NCBI GenBank assembly: GCA_934148995.1
Contig: CAKPDM010000009.1
Location: 1-63,099 of the forward strand
Length of the DNA: 63,099 bases
Source of the DNA: an uncultured Bacilli bacterium
GTDB taxonomy: Bacteria; Bacillota_I; Bacilli_A; RF39; UBA660
Direction: 5' to 3'
How positions within the stretch are numbered: the first letter of the stretch is position 1; every line of letters begins with the position of its first letter. Under the pieces are notes generated by a model. The model saw only the letters and a list, made by a program, of their open reading frames with translations. It did no database searches and was not told the origin of the DNA. This document shows positions 43,148 through 52,602 of the stretch, piece by piece. Position numbers and translations under genes: made by a program.

Positions 43148-44095
43148 TTAGTCATTATTAATAATTAATAATTCCATTGCTAGTTCTTTATCAACTTGAC
43201 CACTTTTTAATTTTAAATCAAGGTCAGCTAATTTTAGTAAGAAACTTTTCACTTCTTTAATAGTAGTAGTTCTTCCAAGTTCTAATATTTTCTTAGCACG
43301 GTAAGGATGAATTGCTAATTCCTTAGCTATTTCCCCTTCTCTATAACCACGATTATTTAATAGCTTAACTTGATACAACACTCTATATTGACTCTCTAAA
43401 AGCCCCATCAAAGCAAATATTTCGATATTAAACTTTTTTAGTTTCTCATATAGTTTTAAAGCTTCTCTTTTATCTTTAAGACCAATCGCTCTTATTAAAT
43501 CAAAAGTTAATTGATCTTGTTTTTCTAAAGGAGCGGGTAACATATTTTCTACATCACTATTTGTTATTTCTTTACTATCAACTTTATAAAGTTTTAGTTT
43601 ATCACTTTCTTGATAAATCTTGTCATAATCATCTTCAACTCTAGAAAGAATATTAGAAATTACACCTTTTTCCAACTTATAACCAGTTAGTAGACTCTTA
43701 AGATATTCTTCTTTATCAGGACTAATATTTAGAAAAGTCATTTTTTTCTTTAATTCTTTACCGATCTTTTTTCGCTCATCCATCTTATCAACAGTTAAAA
43801 AGAATAAAGTTGTATCAATATTTTGATCTAAATACTTTAATAAATGATTAAGACTTGCCTCTTCTTCACTAGCTGCTGCTGTCAAAAAATTAGCATGATT
43901 AGAAATTACTACTTTCAAAGGAGTCAAGAAAGAAACAGTATCTAACTCTTCTAAAACATCAACTAAAGTTACTTCTTCTAAATCATAAGTTATAATACTT
44001 GCTTCTCCAAATTTTTTCTCTTTAATAATTTTTTCTATTTCTTTATCTAGTAATATACTAGAGGAAGAAAGAAGCAAATAATTATTCTGCTTCAT
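43148..44095 (-). CDS. holA: DNA polymerase III delta subunit
   Basis: 315 residues. The clamp-loader delta fold is seen from YLLLSSSSILLDKEIEKI at the N-terminus, VLEELDTVSFLTPLKVVISNHANF, the degenerate AAA+ region TLFFLTVDKMDERKKIGKEL and the collar domain DQLTFDLIRAIGLKDKREALKLYEKL...ILELGRTTTIKEVKSFLLKLADLDLKLKSG. It opens the beta clamp within the clamp loader. It overlaps the end of alaS by 14 bases. Confidence 0.86.
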   Translation of the reverse strand: MKQNNYLLLSSSSILLDKEIEKIIKEKKFGEASIITYDLEEVTLVDVLEELDTVSFLTPLKVVISNHANFLTAAASEEEASLNHLLKYLDQNIDTTLFFLTVDKMDERKKIGKELKKKMTFLNISPDKEEYLKSLLTGYKLEKGVISNILSRVEDDYDKIYQESDKLKLYKVDSKEITNSDVENMLPAPLEKQDQLTFDLIRAIGLKDKREALKLYEKLKKFNIEIFALMGLLESQYRVLYQVKLLNNRGYREGEIAKELAIHPYRAKKILELGRTTTIKEVKSFLLKLADLDLKLKSGQVDKELAMELLIINND

Positions 44096-46769
44096 TTATT
44101 TGCTCCACTAAATATTTATATATTTCTTCAAGATTAGCACTAGTCTTTCCACCGCCTTGAGCGAAACTAGCACTTCCACCACCATTTCCGTTTGAAATAG
44201 CAGCGATTTGTTTGATTAAATATCCAGCACTTAGACTAGCCACCTTATTACGGCATAAGAAATTAACACTATTATCTTCTTTAATATTAACAATAAACAC
44301 TAATGAATTATCAAGTTTGTTAGCTACAGCATCCATTATAGCTTTTAAAATTCCCATCTCTTCATGTTCGAAAGTTAAATATAAAAATTTCTTACCATTT
44401 ATATCTTTTAGATTAGTTAGATAGTCATCTATTCTATTTAAACTTTGTTTTTCTTTTTCTTCTTGGAATTTTCTCTCTAATGTTTTAACTTCGCCTTGAA
44501 CATAAGAAAGTTCATTACGATTAAACACTATATCACGGTAGCTCTTTGGAGCACTATTATCAATAGTAACATCAAAAGTAAGATTGATTCCTAACTTTCT
44601 TGCTTGCTCAAGTATTTCTTTAGATTTCATTAATAATTTAACCATTTCATCATTATAAGGTTTGATAATATCAAATAAAGTTGTTTCTATCTTTTTATTA
44701 GTACAAGCTTCTATACGATAAGTATTGCTTCCTTTAGATTCAAATGAAGAAATAGCAAATCTATTAACATCTTTAGTATTAGCAATATGTGTACCACCAC
44801 ATAATTCAATAGATTTATCAATTTTAACAACTCTTACAGTCTCTCCGTATTTTTCTCCAAATAACGCCATCGCTCCCAACTCTTTAGCTTTATCAAGTGG
44901 CATTACTTCTGTAGAAGTGATTATTCCACGATTAATCATATCATTAACCATATCTTCTACTTTATATAAATCTTCATCAAAAATCTTACCAGTATAAGTA
45001 AAATCAAAACGAAGTTTACTATCATCAACATAACTACCAGCTTGAATAATCTTAGGACTTATAACTGTTTGTAGAGCATATTGTAACATATGAACACTAC
45101 TATGATTAGCTTCAATATTATGACGACGTTCTTTATCAATAATTACTTCACACTCATCGCCAGTAGTAATTTTACCTGATAATAATTTAACTTTATGAAT
45201 ATGTTGACCATTAGGTCCTTTAAAGACATCAACAACTCTAGCCGTAAAGTTTTTACCCGTAATCATACCAGTATCTGCTACTTGGCCACCACTTTCCGCA
45301 TAAAAACAAGTTCTCTTTAAAACGATATAACCATCATGATCAAGTGTCTTTTCAAGTGCATCTTTACTAATAATTGCTAAAACACTACTTTTCAAACGAT
45401 ATAAGCCATAAACAAAAGTTGAAGGCTTCTTAAAATCCATTAAAACTTGTTTTTGTTTAGCCATTGATGTTTTATTACGATTACTCTTCTTAGCAGCTTC
45501 TTTTTGTTTATTCATATAATCAACAAAGCCTTCAGAATCAACTCTATAACCTTTCTCAGTAGCAATTTCTTCAGTTAATTCAAGTGGAAAACCATAAGTA
45601 TCATATAGTTTAAAAGCATCATAACCAGAAATAACGCCATCAGTAACAGTTTCTAAGATATCATCAAGTTTTGACATACCTTGTTCAAGTGTTTTTAAGA
45701 ATAATTTTTCTTCTTCTAATATTAGTGCTTCTACTTCACCGCGTTTTTCGTATAGTTCTTTATAGAAGTCTCCCATTGTCTCACAAACAGTACCTACTAA
45801 TTTATAAAGGAATGGCTCATTGAAACCTAATTGTTTACCAAATCGAGAACTTCTTCTTAAAAGACGTCTTAAAACATAATCACGTCCTGTATTTCCAAAA
45901 CTAGCACCATCTGATAAAGCAAAGGTAATGGCTTTAATATGATCAGCAATTACTTTAAAAGCCGTTTGACCATTATAAAGAATTCCTGACATTTCTTCTA
46001 TCTTCGCTAAGATTGGTGTAAATAAATCCGTCTCAAAACTAGAATCTACATCTTGGAATATTGTACACCATCTCTCAAGTCCTGCTCCAGTATCAATATT
46101 CTTATGAGGAAGTTCCTTATATTTTTCGCGAGGTTTTCCTTCTTCTGATTGAAACTGACTAAAAACGTTATTCCAAATTTCAATATATCTTTCTTGCTCA
46201 TCATCATTTTTAAACTTCTCAAATGCATCGTGGTTAGGATCATATTTTTCACCGCGATCAAAGAATATCTCACTATCAGGTCCACAAGGTCCACTACCAA
46301 TCTCCCAGAAATTCTCATCTAGTTTAATCATATGAGAAGGGTCCATTCCAAGTTCTACCCATTTATTTAAAGCATCTGTATCATTAGTATAAACAGTTAC
46401 ATAAAGTCTATCTTTTGGAATGGCAAACCAGTTTTCACTAGTTAACAATTCATAAGCAAAAGTAATCGCTTCATTCTTAAAATAATCACCGATTGAAAAA
46501 TTTCCCATCATTTCAAAGAAAGTATGGTGGCGTCTTGTTACACCGACATTCTCAATATCATTTGTACGAATGCACTTTTGAATATTAACAATTCTTCTAT
46601 TTTCGGGAATAACAGTTCCATCAAAATATTTTTTTAGTGGAGTTACTCCTGCATTTATCCATAATAATGAATCATCATCACGGGGAATCAAGGGAGCACT
46701 TTCTACATATTTATGTCCATGTTCTTCAAAGTATTTTATCCATAATGATCTAATCTCATTACTAGTCAT
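44082..46769 (-). CDS. alaS: Alanyl-tRNA synthetase
   Basis: 895 residues from ATG 46769 (MTSNEIRSLWIKYFEEHGHKYV). The class II core has NAGVTPLKKYFDGT, the GSGPCGPDSEIFFDRG motif and TGAGLERWCTIFQ. The editing domain is complete: HxxxH in NHSSVHMLQYAL and CxxxH in CGGTHIANT. The C-terminal glycine-rich NGNGGGSASFAQGGG segment belongs to the C-Ala domain. It starts inside the stop region of the upstream kinase gene (8-base overlap). Confidence 0.97.
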   Translation of the reverse strand: MTSNEIRSLWIKYFEEHGHKYVESAPLIPRDDDSLLWINAGVTPLKKYFDGTVIPENRRIVNIQKCIRTNDIENVGVTRRHHTFFEMMGNFSIGDYFKNEAITFAYELLTSENWFAIPKDRLYVTVYTNDTDALNKWVELGMDPSHMIKLDENFWEIGSGPCGPDSEIFFDRGEKYDPNHDAFEKFKNDDEQERYIEIWNNVFSQFQSEEGKPREKYKELPHKNIDTGAGLERWCTIFQDVDSSFETDLFTPILAKIEEMSGILYNGQTAFKVIADHIKAITFALSDGASFGNTGRDYVLRRLLRRSSRFGKQLGFNEPFLYKLVGTVCETMGDFYKELYEKRGEVEALILEEEKLFLKTLEQGMSKLDDILETVTDGVISGYDAFKLYDTYGFPLELTEEIATEKGYRVDSEGFVDYMNKQKEAAKKSNRNKTSMAKQKQVLMDFKKPSTFVYGLYRLKSSVLAIISKDALEKTLDHDGYIVLKRTCFYAESGGQVADTGMITGKNFTARVVDVFKGPNGQHIHKVKLLSGKITTGDECEVIIDKERRHNIEANHSSVHMLQYALQTVISPKIIQAGSYVDDSKLRFDFTYTGKIFDEDLYKVEDMVNDMINRGIITSTEVMPLDKAKELGAMALFGEKYGETVRVVKIDKSIELCGGTHIANTKDVNRFAISSFESKGSNTYRIEACTNKKIETTLFDIIKPYNDEMVKLLMKSKEILEQARKLGINLTFDVTIDNSAPKSYRDIVFNRNELSYVQGEVKTLERKFQEEKEKQSLNRIDDYLTNLKDINGKKFLYLTFEHEEMGILKAIMDAVANKLDNSLVFIVNIKEDNSVNFLCRNKVASLSAGYLIKQIAAISNGNGGGSASFAQGGGKTSANLEEIYKYLVEQINEAE

Positions 46770-47331
46770 CTTCCTCATTTTCATCTACTCCTTCTATTAA
46801 ACTCTTAATTCTTGTTAAGTCTTTTAAATATTGTTCCATACCTCTATTATTTAAAATGTAATAGTCAGCATAAGCGATAGGTCCCCCTTTAGCAGAATTT
46901 TCTATCTCCGCTACATCACGAGCAATAATTTCTTTTTCATTAAATGCTCGTTCCTTTCGCTTCGATATTCTATCATACCTTAATTTTTTATCGCAGACAA
47001 TAGCAATTACTGCTAAATCTTTAAATTCTTCTTTTAATATTTTATATTCATCCCAAGAATACAAGCCATCTAAAATGACATTTCCTTCTTGATAAAGTTT
47101 TTTAATCTTTGGAAGTACTAGTTTAGCAACTACTCCCATACCATGTTCTTTTCTAATTTTTTCTCTATATTCTTTTTGACTTTCCGGCGTTATTTCGATA
47201 TTTTCTTCTTTCATTTTTTCGTAAATAACTCCCCCAAAATAAACTAAATTATAACCATTCTCTTCAAAATAAGAAGAGGCGATACTCTTCCCACTTCCAG
47301 CCATTCCAACAATTGCTACTATTTTATTCAT
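46762..47331 (-). CDS. P-loop nucleoside/CoA-type kinase
   Basis: 189 residues. Walker A AIVGMAGSGKSIASSYFEENG at the N-terminus, a YEKMKEENIEITPESQKEYREKIRKEHG segment, VILDGLYSWDEYKILKEEF and a LID-like KRKERAFNEKEIIARD region, ending with Glu/Asp. It resembles the adenylate-kinase-like/UPF0200 group, which includes archaeal-type dephospho-CoA kinases, more than bacterial CoaE. It overlaps both neighbours (alaS and the next kinase), so it is in the alaS operon. Substrate unknown. Confidence 0.65.
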   Translation of the reverse strand: MNKIVAIVGMAGSGKSIASSYFEENGYNLVYFGGVIYEKMKEENIEITPESQKEYREKIRKEHGMGVVAKLVLPKIKKLYQEGNVILDGLYSWDEYKILKEEFKDLAVIAIVCDKKLRYDRISKRKERAFNEKEIIARDVAEIENSAKGGPIAYADYYILNNRGMEQYLKDLTRIKSLIEGVDENEEDD

Positions 47332-47858
47332 TTTCTTCCTCCTACTATCTCTTCTGCTTTTAATAAAAGATTATCTATACCTTTATTTTCGACAATGTAA
47401 TCAAAGTCTTTATAACTATCTAAATCTGTTTCTGTCTTATGTTTCTTTTCTTTTTCAGTCAACAAATTATCTTTTTTATTAGTTAATAGAATAGTTTTAA
47501 TTGAAGGATATTTAGCTTTTAACACTTCTATTTCGTGAACTAAACGTCCATCAGTAATAATTCCTACATCATAAAAATTATCAAGTATTTCAATAGTAGT
47601 AATCAAATAATCTAAAAGGAAATCTTTCTTTTTAAGCTTTGTCTGAAGTAAGTCAAAACCTATTGTTTGTAACAATTCTCTTGGTTTCTCATCTTTCGTA
47701 CTATCATAATCAAAGTAGTCTTCTAACCATCTATATAAAGGAGCAGTTAATTTCAAAATACAAACTTTTTTATTATTTTTTTCTTCTTCTTTTTTTAGAG
47801 TTCTACCAAACGTATCTTTACCACTTCTTGCTTTTCCACATATTAAATAAAGTTTCAT
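47328..47858 (-). CDS. P-loop kinase, possible deoxynucleoside monophosphate kinase type
   Basis: 176 residues from the second of two adjacent ATGs, best spaced behind GAGGTG. Walker A is LICGKARSGKDTFGRTL; RELLQTIGFDLLQTKLKKKDFLLDYLITTIEIL and VGIITDGRLVHEIEVLK (Walker-B-like with a D-x-R switch) follow, as in phage-type dNMP kinases and related AAA proteins. It is coupled to the next kinase by a 4-base overlap. The natural substrate is not evident from sequence. Confidence 0.6.
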   Translation of the reverse strand: MKLYLICGKARSGKDTFGRTLKKEEEKNNKKVCILKLTAPLYRWLEDYFDYDSTKDEKPRELLQTIGFDLLQTKLKKKDFLLDYLITTIEILDNFYDVGIITDGRLVHEIEVLKAKYPSIKTILLTNKKDNLLTEKEKKHKTETDLDSYKDFDYIVENKGIDNLLLKAEEIVGGRK

Positions 47859-47872
47859 CATGTCACCTCAAC

Positions 47873-49018
47873 TTAGTCTATCACTTCTTTTTTATTTAGA
47901 GAATGGAACTTCTCACCAAGGCCAGTTTTCTCATCGATAAACTCAAAAATTATCTTTAAACTAGCAATAACTGGCGTCGCCACTATCATTCCTATCATAC
48001 CAAAGAAGTAGTTAAAAATCAATAGTCCGAGCATAATGGTAACGGGGTGTAATTTCATTGTTTTACCCATAATTAAAGGCTGATAGAAGTTATTTTCTAA
48101 AGTCTGACAGACCATTATAGAGATGATTGTTAAAATACCAACCCGTGGATTCATTGAAAAACCAACTAAGACAGCGGGTAAGGCGCCAATCCAGGGACCA
48201 ATATAAGGAATAACATCCGTAACTGCACAAAATAAAGCAAATAGTAATGGTGCTTTTATACCAGCTAAGGTAAGCCCTATCGCCTGGGTTAAAAAGACAA
48301 AGAACATAACAATCAAAACACCTTGAACATAATTTCTTAACTTACCATTAATTCGGCGCATTAAGTCTTTAGCATTGTCGTGATAAATATCCGGTATAAA
48401 TGATAAAGTATGTTTCTCAACTTTTTTAAAATCAAACAAGATATAAAAGCCAATCATGAATCCTAGAAGAATAGTTGCTCCACCGCTTATCACTTTACTA
48501 ATAGTTTTAATTAATAAAGTTGGTAAAGTCTCCGTTGCATTTTTACCAATTGTTTCAATTTTTGTAATAATATCAGCTTCATAGCCAGTAATTAAGGAGT
48601 TATGACTAATGGAAAAGAAATTATCCACGGCCGTTTTAACTTTATCAATCAAACTAGGTAAAGCATTAACAAGATCAGTTACTCCCGTAGCAAAAGACGG
48701 TATTACAAAGTAGCAAAGTAAAACACACATAATAATTAGAATAAGATAGGTTAAAATACACGCCACTACTCTATTCATTTTTTTCTCCATTTTAGTAACT
48801 AACGGATCTAAAAGCCAAGCAACAACAAGGCCAATAAAAACAGGAGAAATTACTTTTATTATATTAAAGATGAAATCTAAGACTTTCCATTCTTTAATAA
48901 CATAGGTAACTAAAAGGACTACTAAAACAAAAACTAAAATATAAATTAGTTGTAAAACTTTATTAGAAGTCTTTATAAATTTATTAAGTTCTTTTTTATC
49001 AACTTTTTCACGGAACAT
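47873..49018 (-). CDS. AI-2E family permease
   Basis: 381 residues, starting at one of two adjacent ATGs (49021/49018) behind GAAGGTGAT. An integral membrane protein with about eight spans: LIYILVFVLVVLLVTYVI near the start, VISPVFIGLVVAWLLDPLV, ILTYLILIIMCVLLCYFVIPS, a long central soluble loop, LLFALFCAVTDVIPYIGPWIGALPAVLVGFS and ILTIISIMVCQTLENNFYQPLIMGK, the last two being family signatures. AI-2E proteins include AI-2 exporters and Na+/H+ antiporters; the cargo is unknown. Confidence 0.92.
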   Translation of the reverse strand: MFREKVDKKELNKFIKTSNKVLQLIYILVFVLVVLLVTYVIKEWKVLDFIFNIIKVISPVFIGLVVAWLLDPLVTKMEKKMNRVVACILTYLILIIMCVLLCYFVIPSFATGVTDLVNALPSLIDKVKTAVDNFFSISHNSLITGYEADIITKIETIGKNATETLPTLLIKTISKVISGGATILLGFMIGFYILFDFKKVEKHTLSFIPDIYHDNAKDLMRRINGKLRNYVQGVLIVMFFVFLTQAIGLTLAGIKAPLLFALFCAVTDVIPYIGPWIGALPAVLVGFSMNPRVGILTIISIMVCQTLENNFYQPLIMGKTMKLHPVTIMLGLLIFNYFFGMIGMIVATPVIASLKIIFEFIDEKTGLGEKFHSLNKKEVID

Positions 49019-49103
49019 CATATCACCTTCATTTCTATTTCCTAGTATACCACTTATCTTTACATTTAAAAAGAAATTTAATAAAATATAGATGGTGAAG
49101 TAA

Positions 49104-49688
49104 ATGCAAACAATTAAGGAAAATGTCATTTATCAAGAAGAGATAAAACATTCAAAGTTTATCACTCTTTTATATAAAGTTAATAGTAATGAAGAAGTTA
49201 ATTTCTATCTAAAAAAGGTTAGAGAAGATTATAAAGGAGCTACTCACTACTGCTATGCTTTTAATCTTTTAAATACCAGTGGTTATAGTGATGATAGGGA
49301 GCCTAAAAATACAGCTGGTCGTCCAATGCTTTTTACCTTAATCTCTCTTAATATTGTTAATGTATTAGTAATATCTGTTCGTTATTTTGGCGGCATAAAA
49401 CTAGGTACTGGTGGTCTTTTAAAAGCTTATACAGGTGGACTTACTGCTGCTCTTGCTAAGACTACTCTAGAAGAAGTAATAAATGGCTACTTAATCACTT
49501 GTGAATTCAGTTATAATAATGAAAAAAAATATTCCTATCTTTTTAGGGATAAGAATATTATAGCTAAAAGTTATCAAGAAAAGTGTATTTATCAAATAGA
49601 AGTAGAAGATACTTTTCTTAAAGAAATACAAACTCTTCAAGATTTAACTATTACTGCTAAAACTAAACAATTAATCGTAAAGAAATAA
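49104..49688 (+). CDS. YigZ/IMPACT family protein
   Basis: 194 residues. The UPF0029/IMPACT core is KHSKFITLLYKVNSNEEVNFYLKKVREDYKGATHYCYAF, GYSDDREPKNTAGRPML and SVRYFGGIKLGTGGLLKAYTGG. The C-terminal ferredoxin-like DUF1949 domain follows. Members act in ribosome-related or proline-peptidase-like roles that remain loosely defined. It is divergent from the AI-2E gene and convergent with trxA, whose stop is immediately adjacent; no terminator is visible between them. Confidence 0.92.
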   Translation: MQTIKENVIYQEEIKHSKFITLLYKVNSNEEVNFYLKKVREDYKGATHYCYAFNLLNTSGYSDDREPKNTAGRPMLFTLISLNIVNVLVISVRYFGGIKLGTGGLLKAYTGGLTAALAKTTLEEVINGYLITCEFSYNNEKKYSYLFRDKNIIAKSYQEKCIYQIEVEDTFLKEIQTLQDLTITAKTKQLIVKK

Positions 49689-49991
49689 TTATTTAATGAA
49701 CCAAGAAGCAATCGTATCATAATCACGATACCCTACTTCTTTTTTTATTAGTTTGCCATCACGATACACTTCTAAAGTAGGAATACTCATTATGCCATGA
49801 CTTTTAGCAATATCTTCAAACTCATCAACATCAATCTTAACGATTTTTACATTTTCAAAGTGCTCATCTAATTCTTCTAACACCTCGCCTACCATCTTAC
49901 AAGGTCCACACCAAGTAGCATAGAAGTCTACTAAAACATCTCCTTTAGAAATAAGTGATTCAAATTTACTTTCATCTTCTAGATATATCAT
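49689..49991 (-). CDS. trxA: Thioredoxin
   Basis: 100 residues, the standard size. LVDFYATWCGPCKMVGEVLEEL carries the redox-active WCGPCK at about residues 27-32; VKIVKIDVDEFEDIAKSHGIMSIPTLEVYRDG contains the cis-Pro loop (SIPT). Cytoplasmic protein disulfide reductase. It follows cvpA by 15 bases on the same strand; both lie near rnhC as in Bacillus. Confidence 0.95.
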   Translation of the reverse strand: MIYLEDESKFESLISKGDVLVDFYATWCGPCKMVGEVLEELDEHFENVKIVKIDVDEFEDIAKSHGIMSIPTLEVYRDGKLIKKEVGYRDYDTIASWFIK

Positions 49992-50006
49992 TTTATCAAG
50001 TCCTTT

Positions 50007-50705
50007 CTAATATTTATTAATTATTGTGTCAAGTCCTTCAACATTAACTAGCTTTCCATTACTAGCTAACTCTTTTACTTCATCTTTTGTAATAATTTTA
50101 TTCTTTAGTAGTATGTCAATTACTTTTAAATTCAAACTATTTTCGTTATCATTTTTATCAAGTTGCATTACTTCTTCTAAACTAGTATTAAGTCCACCAA
50201 AGCTATCCTTCAAGATAGGTGTTTCTTCAACAATGTATTTTCTAACTTCTGAATCCATAAAAGTTGTATTGCTACTTAGTGGTATCATTAAAACATTTAA
50301 AGCGATAAACATCAAGACATAACCTTCAATTATTCCTAGAACAAAACCTAAGATTCTGTTTGGTAGTAACAGAATAATAGTAGCATCAACTATTTTACTA
50401 ATAATTCCTGAAAGACTTACAATTATTCGTAAAATAAAACGGAAAATGATTAGTAATACCAAAAATGCTATCAATTTGTAAAAAATTATACTTAAAGAGC
50501 TAAGCGAACCAATAACAGAATTGACTTTATAAGCAGGAAATACACTTATTAGGTAACTAGCAAATAGATCTTTTAAGACAAATGCTAAGACTATTGCTAA
50601 GATATTTCCAACAACTACAGCTGCTTCTTTTATTACACCACGTTTCAGTCCCAAAACACCAAAACTTAAGATAATTAAAACAATAACTATACTAATAGTA
50701 TTCAT
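50007..50705 (-). CDS. cvpA: CvpA family membrane protein
   Basis: 232 residues. Four hydrophobic spans in the N-terminal ~150 residues (IVIVLIILSFGVLGLKRGV; VVVGNILAIVLAFVL; LIAFLVLLIIFRFILRIIV; ILGFVLGIIEGYVLMFIAL), with the family's GLKRGVIKE and RILGFVLGIIEG motifs, then a cytoplasmic C-terminal tail. CvpA/YshB proteins affect colicin V or membrane stress in other bacteria. It is divergent from rnhC, with a TGCTATACT extended -10 for rnhC between them. Confidence 0.88.
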   Translation of the reverse strand: MNTISIVIVLIILSFGVLGLKRGVIKEAAVVVGNILAIVLAFVLKDLFASYLISVFPAYKVNSVIGSLSSLSIIFYKLIAFLVLLIIFRFILRIIVSLSGIISKIVDATIILLLPNRILGFVLGIIEGYVLMFIALNVLMIPLSSNTTFMDSEVRKYIVEETPILKDSFGGLNTSLEEVMQLDKNDNENSLNLKVIDILLKNKIITKDEVKELASNGKLVNVEGLDTIINKY

Positions 50706-50781
50706 AACAACATCCCTTCCAATTTAATTATAACGATATTTTTAAAAATATGCTATACTAAATTGAAAGAGGTGTGTCAAA

Positions 50782-51687
50782 GTGAATGAAGTAATCAAAG
50801 TTAGTGATAAAACAAAAGCAAAAATGATTGAGTATTATAAAGATAAAGTTAAAGATAAGAAAATACCATATGTTGTTTTTCAAGCGGTTGATCTAGATAC
50901 TACTATTACAATGTATGAATCTGGAAAAGTTATATTTCAAGGAAAAAGTGCTGATGTTGATGCCGCTATGTGGAAAGAGATGGATGGAATAGAAACCACT
51001 CCCAAAGTAAATACTGATGATAGTAAATATCATGACTGTTCTTCTGTCGGTAGTGATGAGGTAGGAACTGGTGATTATTTCGGACCGATAGTAGTAACTG
51101 CTACTTACGTAAGAAAAGAAGATGTTAAGTTTTTAGAAGCTCTAGGTATCAGAGATAGTAAAAAACTAACAGATGAGTTTATTTTAAAAACCGCCCCTAC
51201 TCTTGCAAAAAAATTAACTTATCGAAGTATCATTTTGAGTAATGTTGATTATAATAAAAACTATACTAAAGACTTTAATATGAATAAGATAAAAGCCATC
51301 ATGCACAATAAAGTTTTATATCAATTAATGCATGAAGTTAATCCTAAGGTTGACTATATTATTGTAGATGAATTTGCAAGAGAAAAAAGATATTACGAAT
51401 ATATCAGTGATGCCAAAGAAATTCAGCGTGGTATTACTTTTATGACAAAAGCAGAAGATAAAAACTTAGCTGTTGCTGCTTCTTCTATCATCAGTAGATA
51501 TATATTTTTAAAAGAGTTCGATAAACTAGCTGACAGTGTTCATCTTCCTCTACCAAAAGGAGCTTCAAGAGAAGTTGATAAGATTGGTGAAGAAGTAGTA
51601 GCAAAATATGGAGAAGAAAAATTAAAAGAAATTGCTAAATACAATTTCAAAAATACAGAAAGAATATTAAAGACGGTCATTTTCTGA
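50782..51687 (+). CDS. rnhC: Ribonuclease HIII
   Basis: 301 residues, GTG start behind AGAGGTGTGTCAAA. The N-terminal TBP-like substrate-binding domain (~85 residues: YVVFQAVDLDTTITMYESGKVIFQGK) precedes the RNase H fold with catalytic acids: SVGSDEVGTGDYFGPIVV, LEALGIRDSKKLTDEFI, DYIIVDEFAREKRYYEYI, TKAEDKNLAVAASSIISRY. The DEDE-type site is complete. Degrades RNA-DNA hybrids. Confidence 0.95.
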   Translation: MNEVIKVSDKTKAKMIEYYKDKVKDKKIPYVVFQAVDLDTTITMYESGKVIFQGKSADVDAAMWKEMDGIETTPKVNTDDSKYHDCSSVGSDEVGTGDYFGPIVVTATYVRKEDVKFLEALGIRDSKKLTDEFILKTAPTLAKKLTYRSIILSNVDYNKNYTKDFNMNKIKAIMHNKVLYQLMHEVNPKVDYIIVDEFAREKRYYEYISDAKEIQRGITFMTKAEDKNLAVAASSIISRYIFLKEFDKLADSVHLPLPKGASREVDKIGEEVVAKYGEEKLKEIAKYNFKNTERILKTVIF

Positions 51688-51697
51688 TCGTCTTTTT
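51672..51697 (+). terminator. Terminator overlapping the rnhC stop
   Basis: GACGGTCA-5-TGATCGTC (one G-U), followed by T6. The stop TGA is part of the 3' arm. Confidence 0.85.
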
Positions 51698-51707
51698 TAA
51701 CTAATAA

Positions 51708-52568
51708 TTATCTTTTTTTAACATAGTAAGCACCAGTAAACTGTCTACCAGCTTTACTTGGATCTTTTCCTTGAGCACTGTTTGAGTAATAGTTTTTATT
51801 TGTGATCGTATCTTCATTATTTACAATAAAGGAATCAAATTCTGCTGGCTCTAATTGAAGTAATAAAGCTTTTCTTAAATCAATTCGATATTCATTATCC
51901 GCTACCTGTTTGATTATTTCATATTCTTTCCAAAAATCTTTCTTGGCCCATGGTGGCATAGAATCATAAGTCCAATTAGGCCCAGCATGACTACCAATAT
52001 AAATAGCAATATCTGATTTTTTACTGTTATATTTATCTTCCATCATTTCAATTGTTTTTCTTGGTAACTCCATATCAGTCATTTCTGTCCCACAGTGTGC
52101 GGTGACTGTTATTCCGTTTTTTAAATCAGTTGCTACTAAAACAGGACAGTCTGCAACCGGATAGCCAGCTACAGCACCTGGAGTTTTATGTGTTACTACT
52201 AAAATATCTGATTTTATACTCAGGTTCCAACCGTCTTCACAAGCTTCTACCATCTCTTCTGTTAATTCAATAGCTGAACCATCTTTAGTTTGTGATGGCA
52301 TATAAAACTTTTTTGGATCAAATCCAATATCATAACTATTACTCAAGTTTCTTCTGCGTTCTAAGAATATAGCTTTTCGTTCTGTTTCACTAATTCCTTT
52401 TTCATAAAAAGCTTCAACAGTAGTCATACAACCATATCTTCTGGTACTATCAACTATTCTGTAATTATAGGTAAGACTTGTTTCAGGACGCTTATAATAT
52501 GCGTACTTTCCATCAGTAATAAAATGATTTCTTCTAATTTCTAAATTTGCTACTTCTATTTTTGACAT
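51708..52568 (-). CDS. YfiH/LACC1-like protein, copy 1 of a tandem pair
   Basis: 286 residues from ATG 52568 (MSKIEVANLEIRRNHFITDG); the longer frame upstream overlaps its twin. The Cu-oxidase_4/YfiH pattern is visible: VVTHKTPGAVAGYPVADCPVLVATD (His and Cys ligands), GITVTAHCGTE (His), IGSHAGPNWTYD, IDLRKALLLQL and a C-terminal TITNKNYYSNS...AGRQFTGAYY. YfiH/LACC1 enzymes are purine-nucleoside phosphorylase/deaminase-like. Copy 1 and copy 2 align along their whole length. Confidence 0.82.
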   Translation of the reverse strand: MSKIEVANLEIRRNHFITDGKYAYYKRPETSLTYNYRIVDSTRRYGCMTTVEAFYEKGISETERKAIFLERRRNLSNSYDIGFDPKKFYMPSQTKDGSAIELTEEMVEACEDGWNLSIKSDILVVTHKTPGAVAGYPVADCPVLVATDLKNGITVTAHCGTEMTDMELPRKTIEMMEDKYNSKKSDIAIYIGSHAGPNWTYDSMPPWAKKDFWKEYEIIKQVADNEYRIDLRKALLLQLEPAEFDSFIVNNEDTITNKNYYSNSAQGKDPSKAGRQFTGAYYVKKR

Positions 52569-52602
52569 TTTCTTTTTCCTTTCATCATTACAAATATAAT
52601 TA

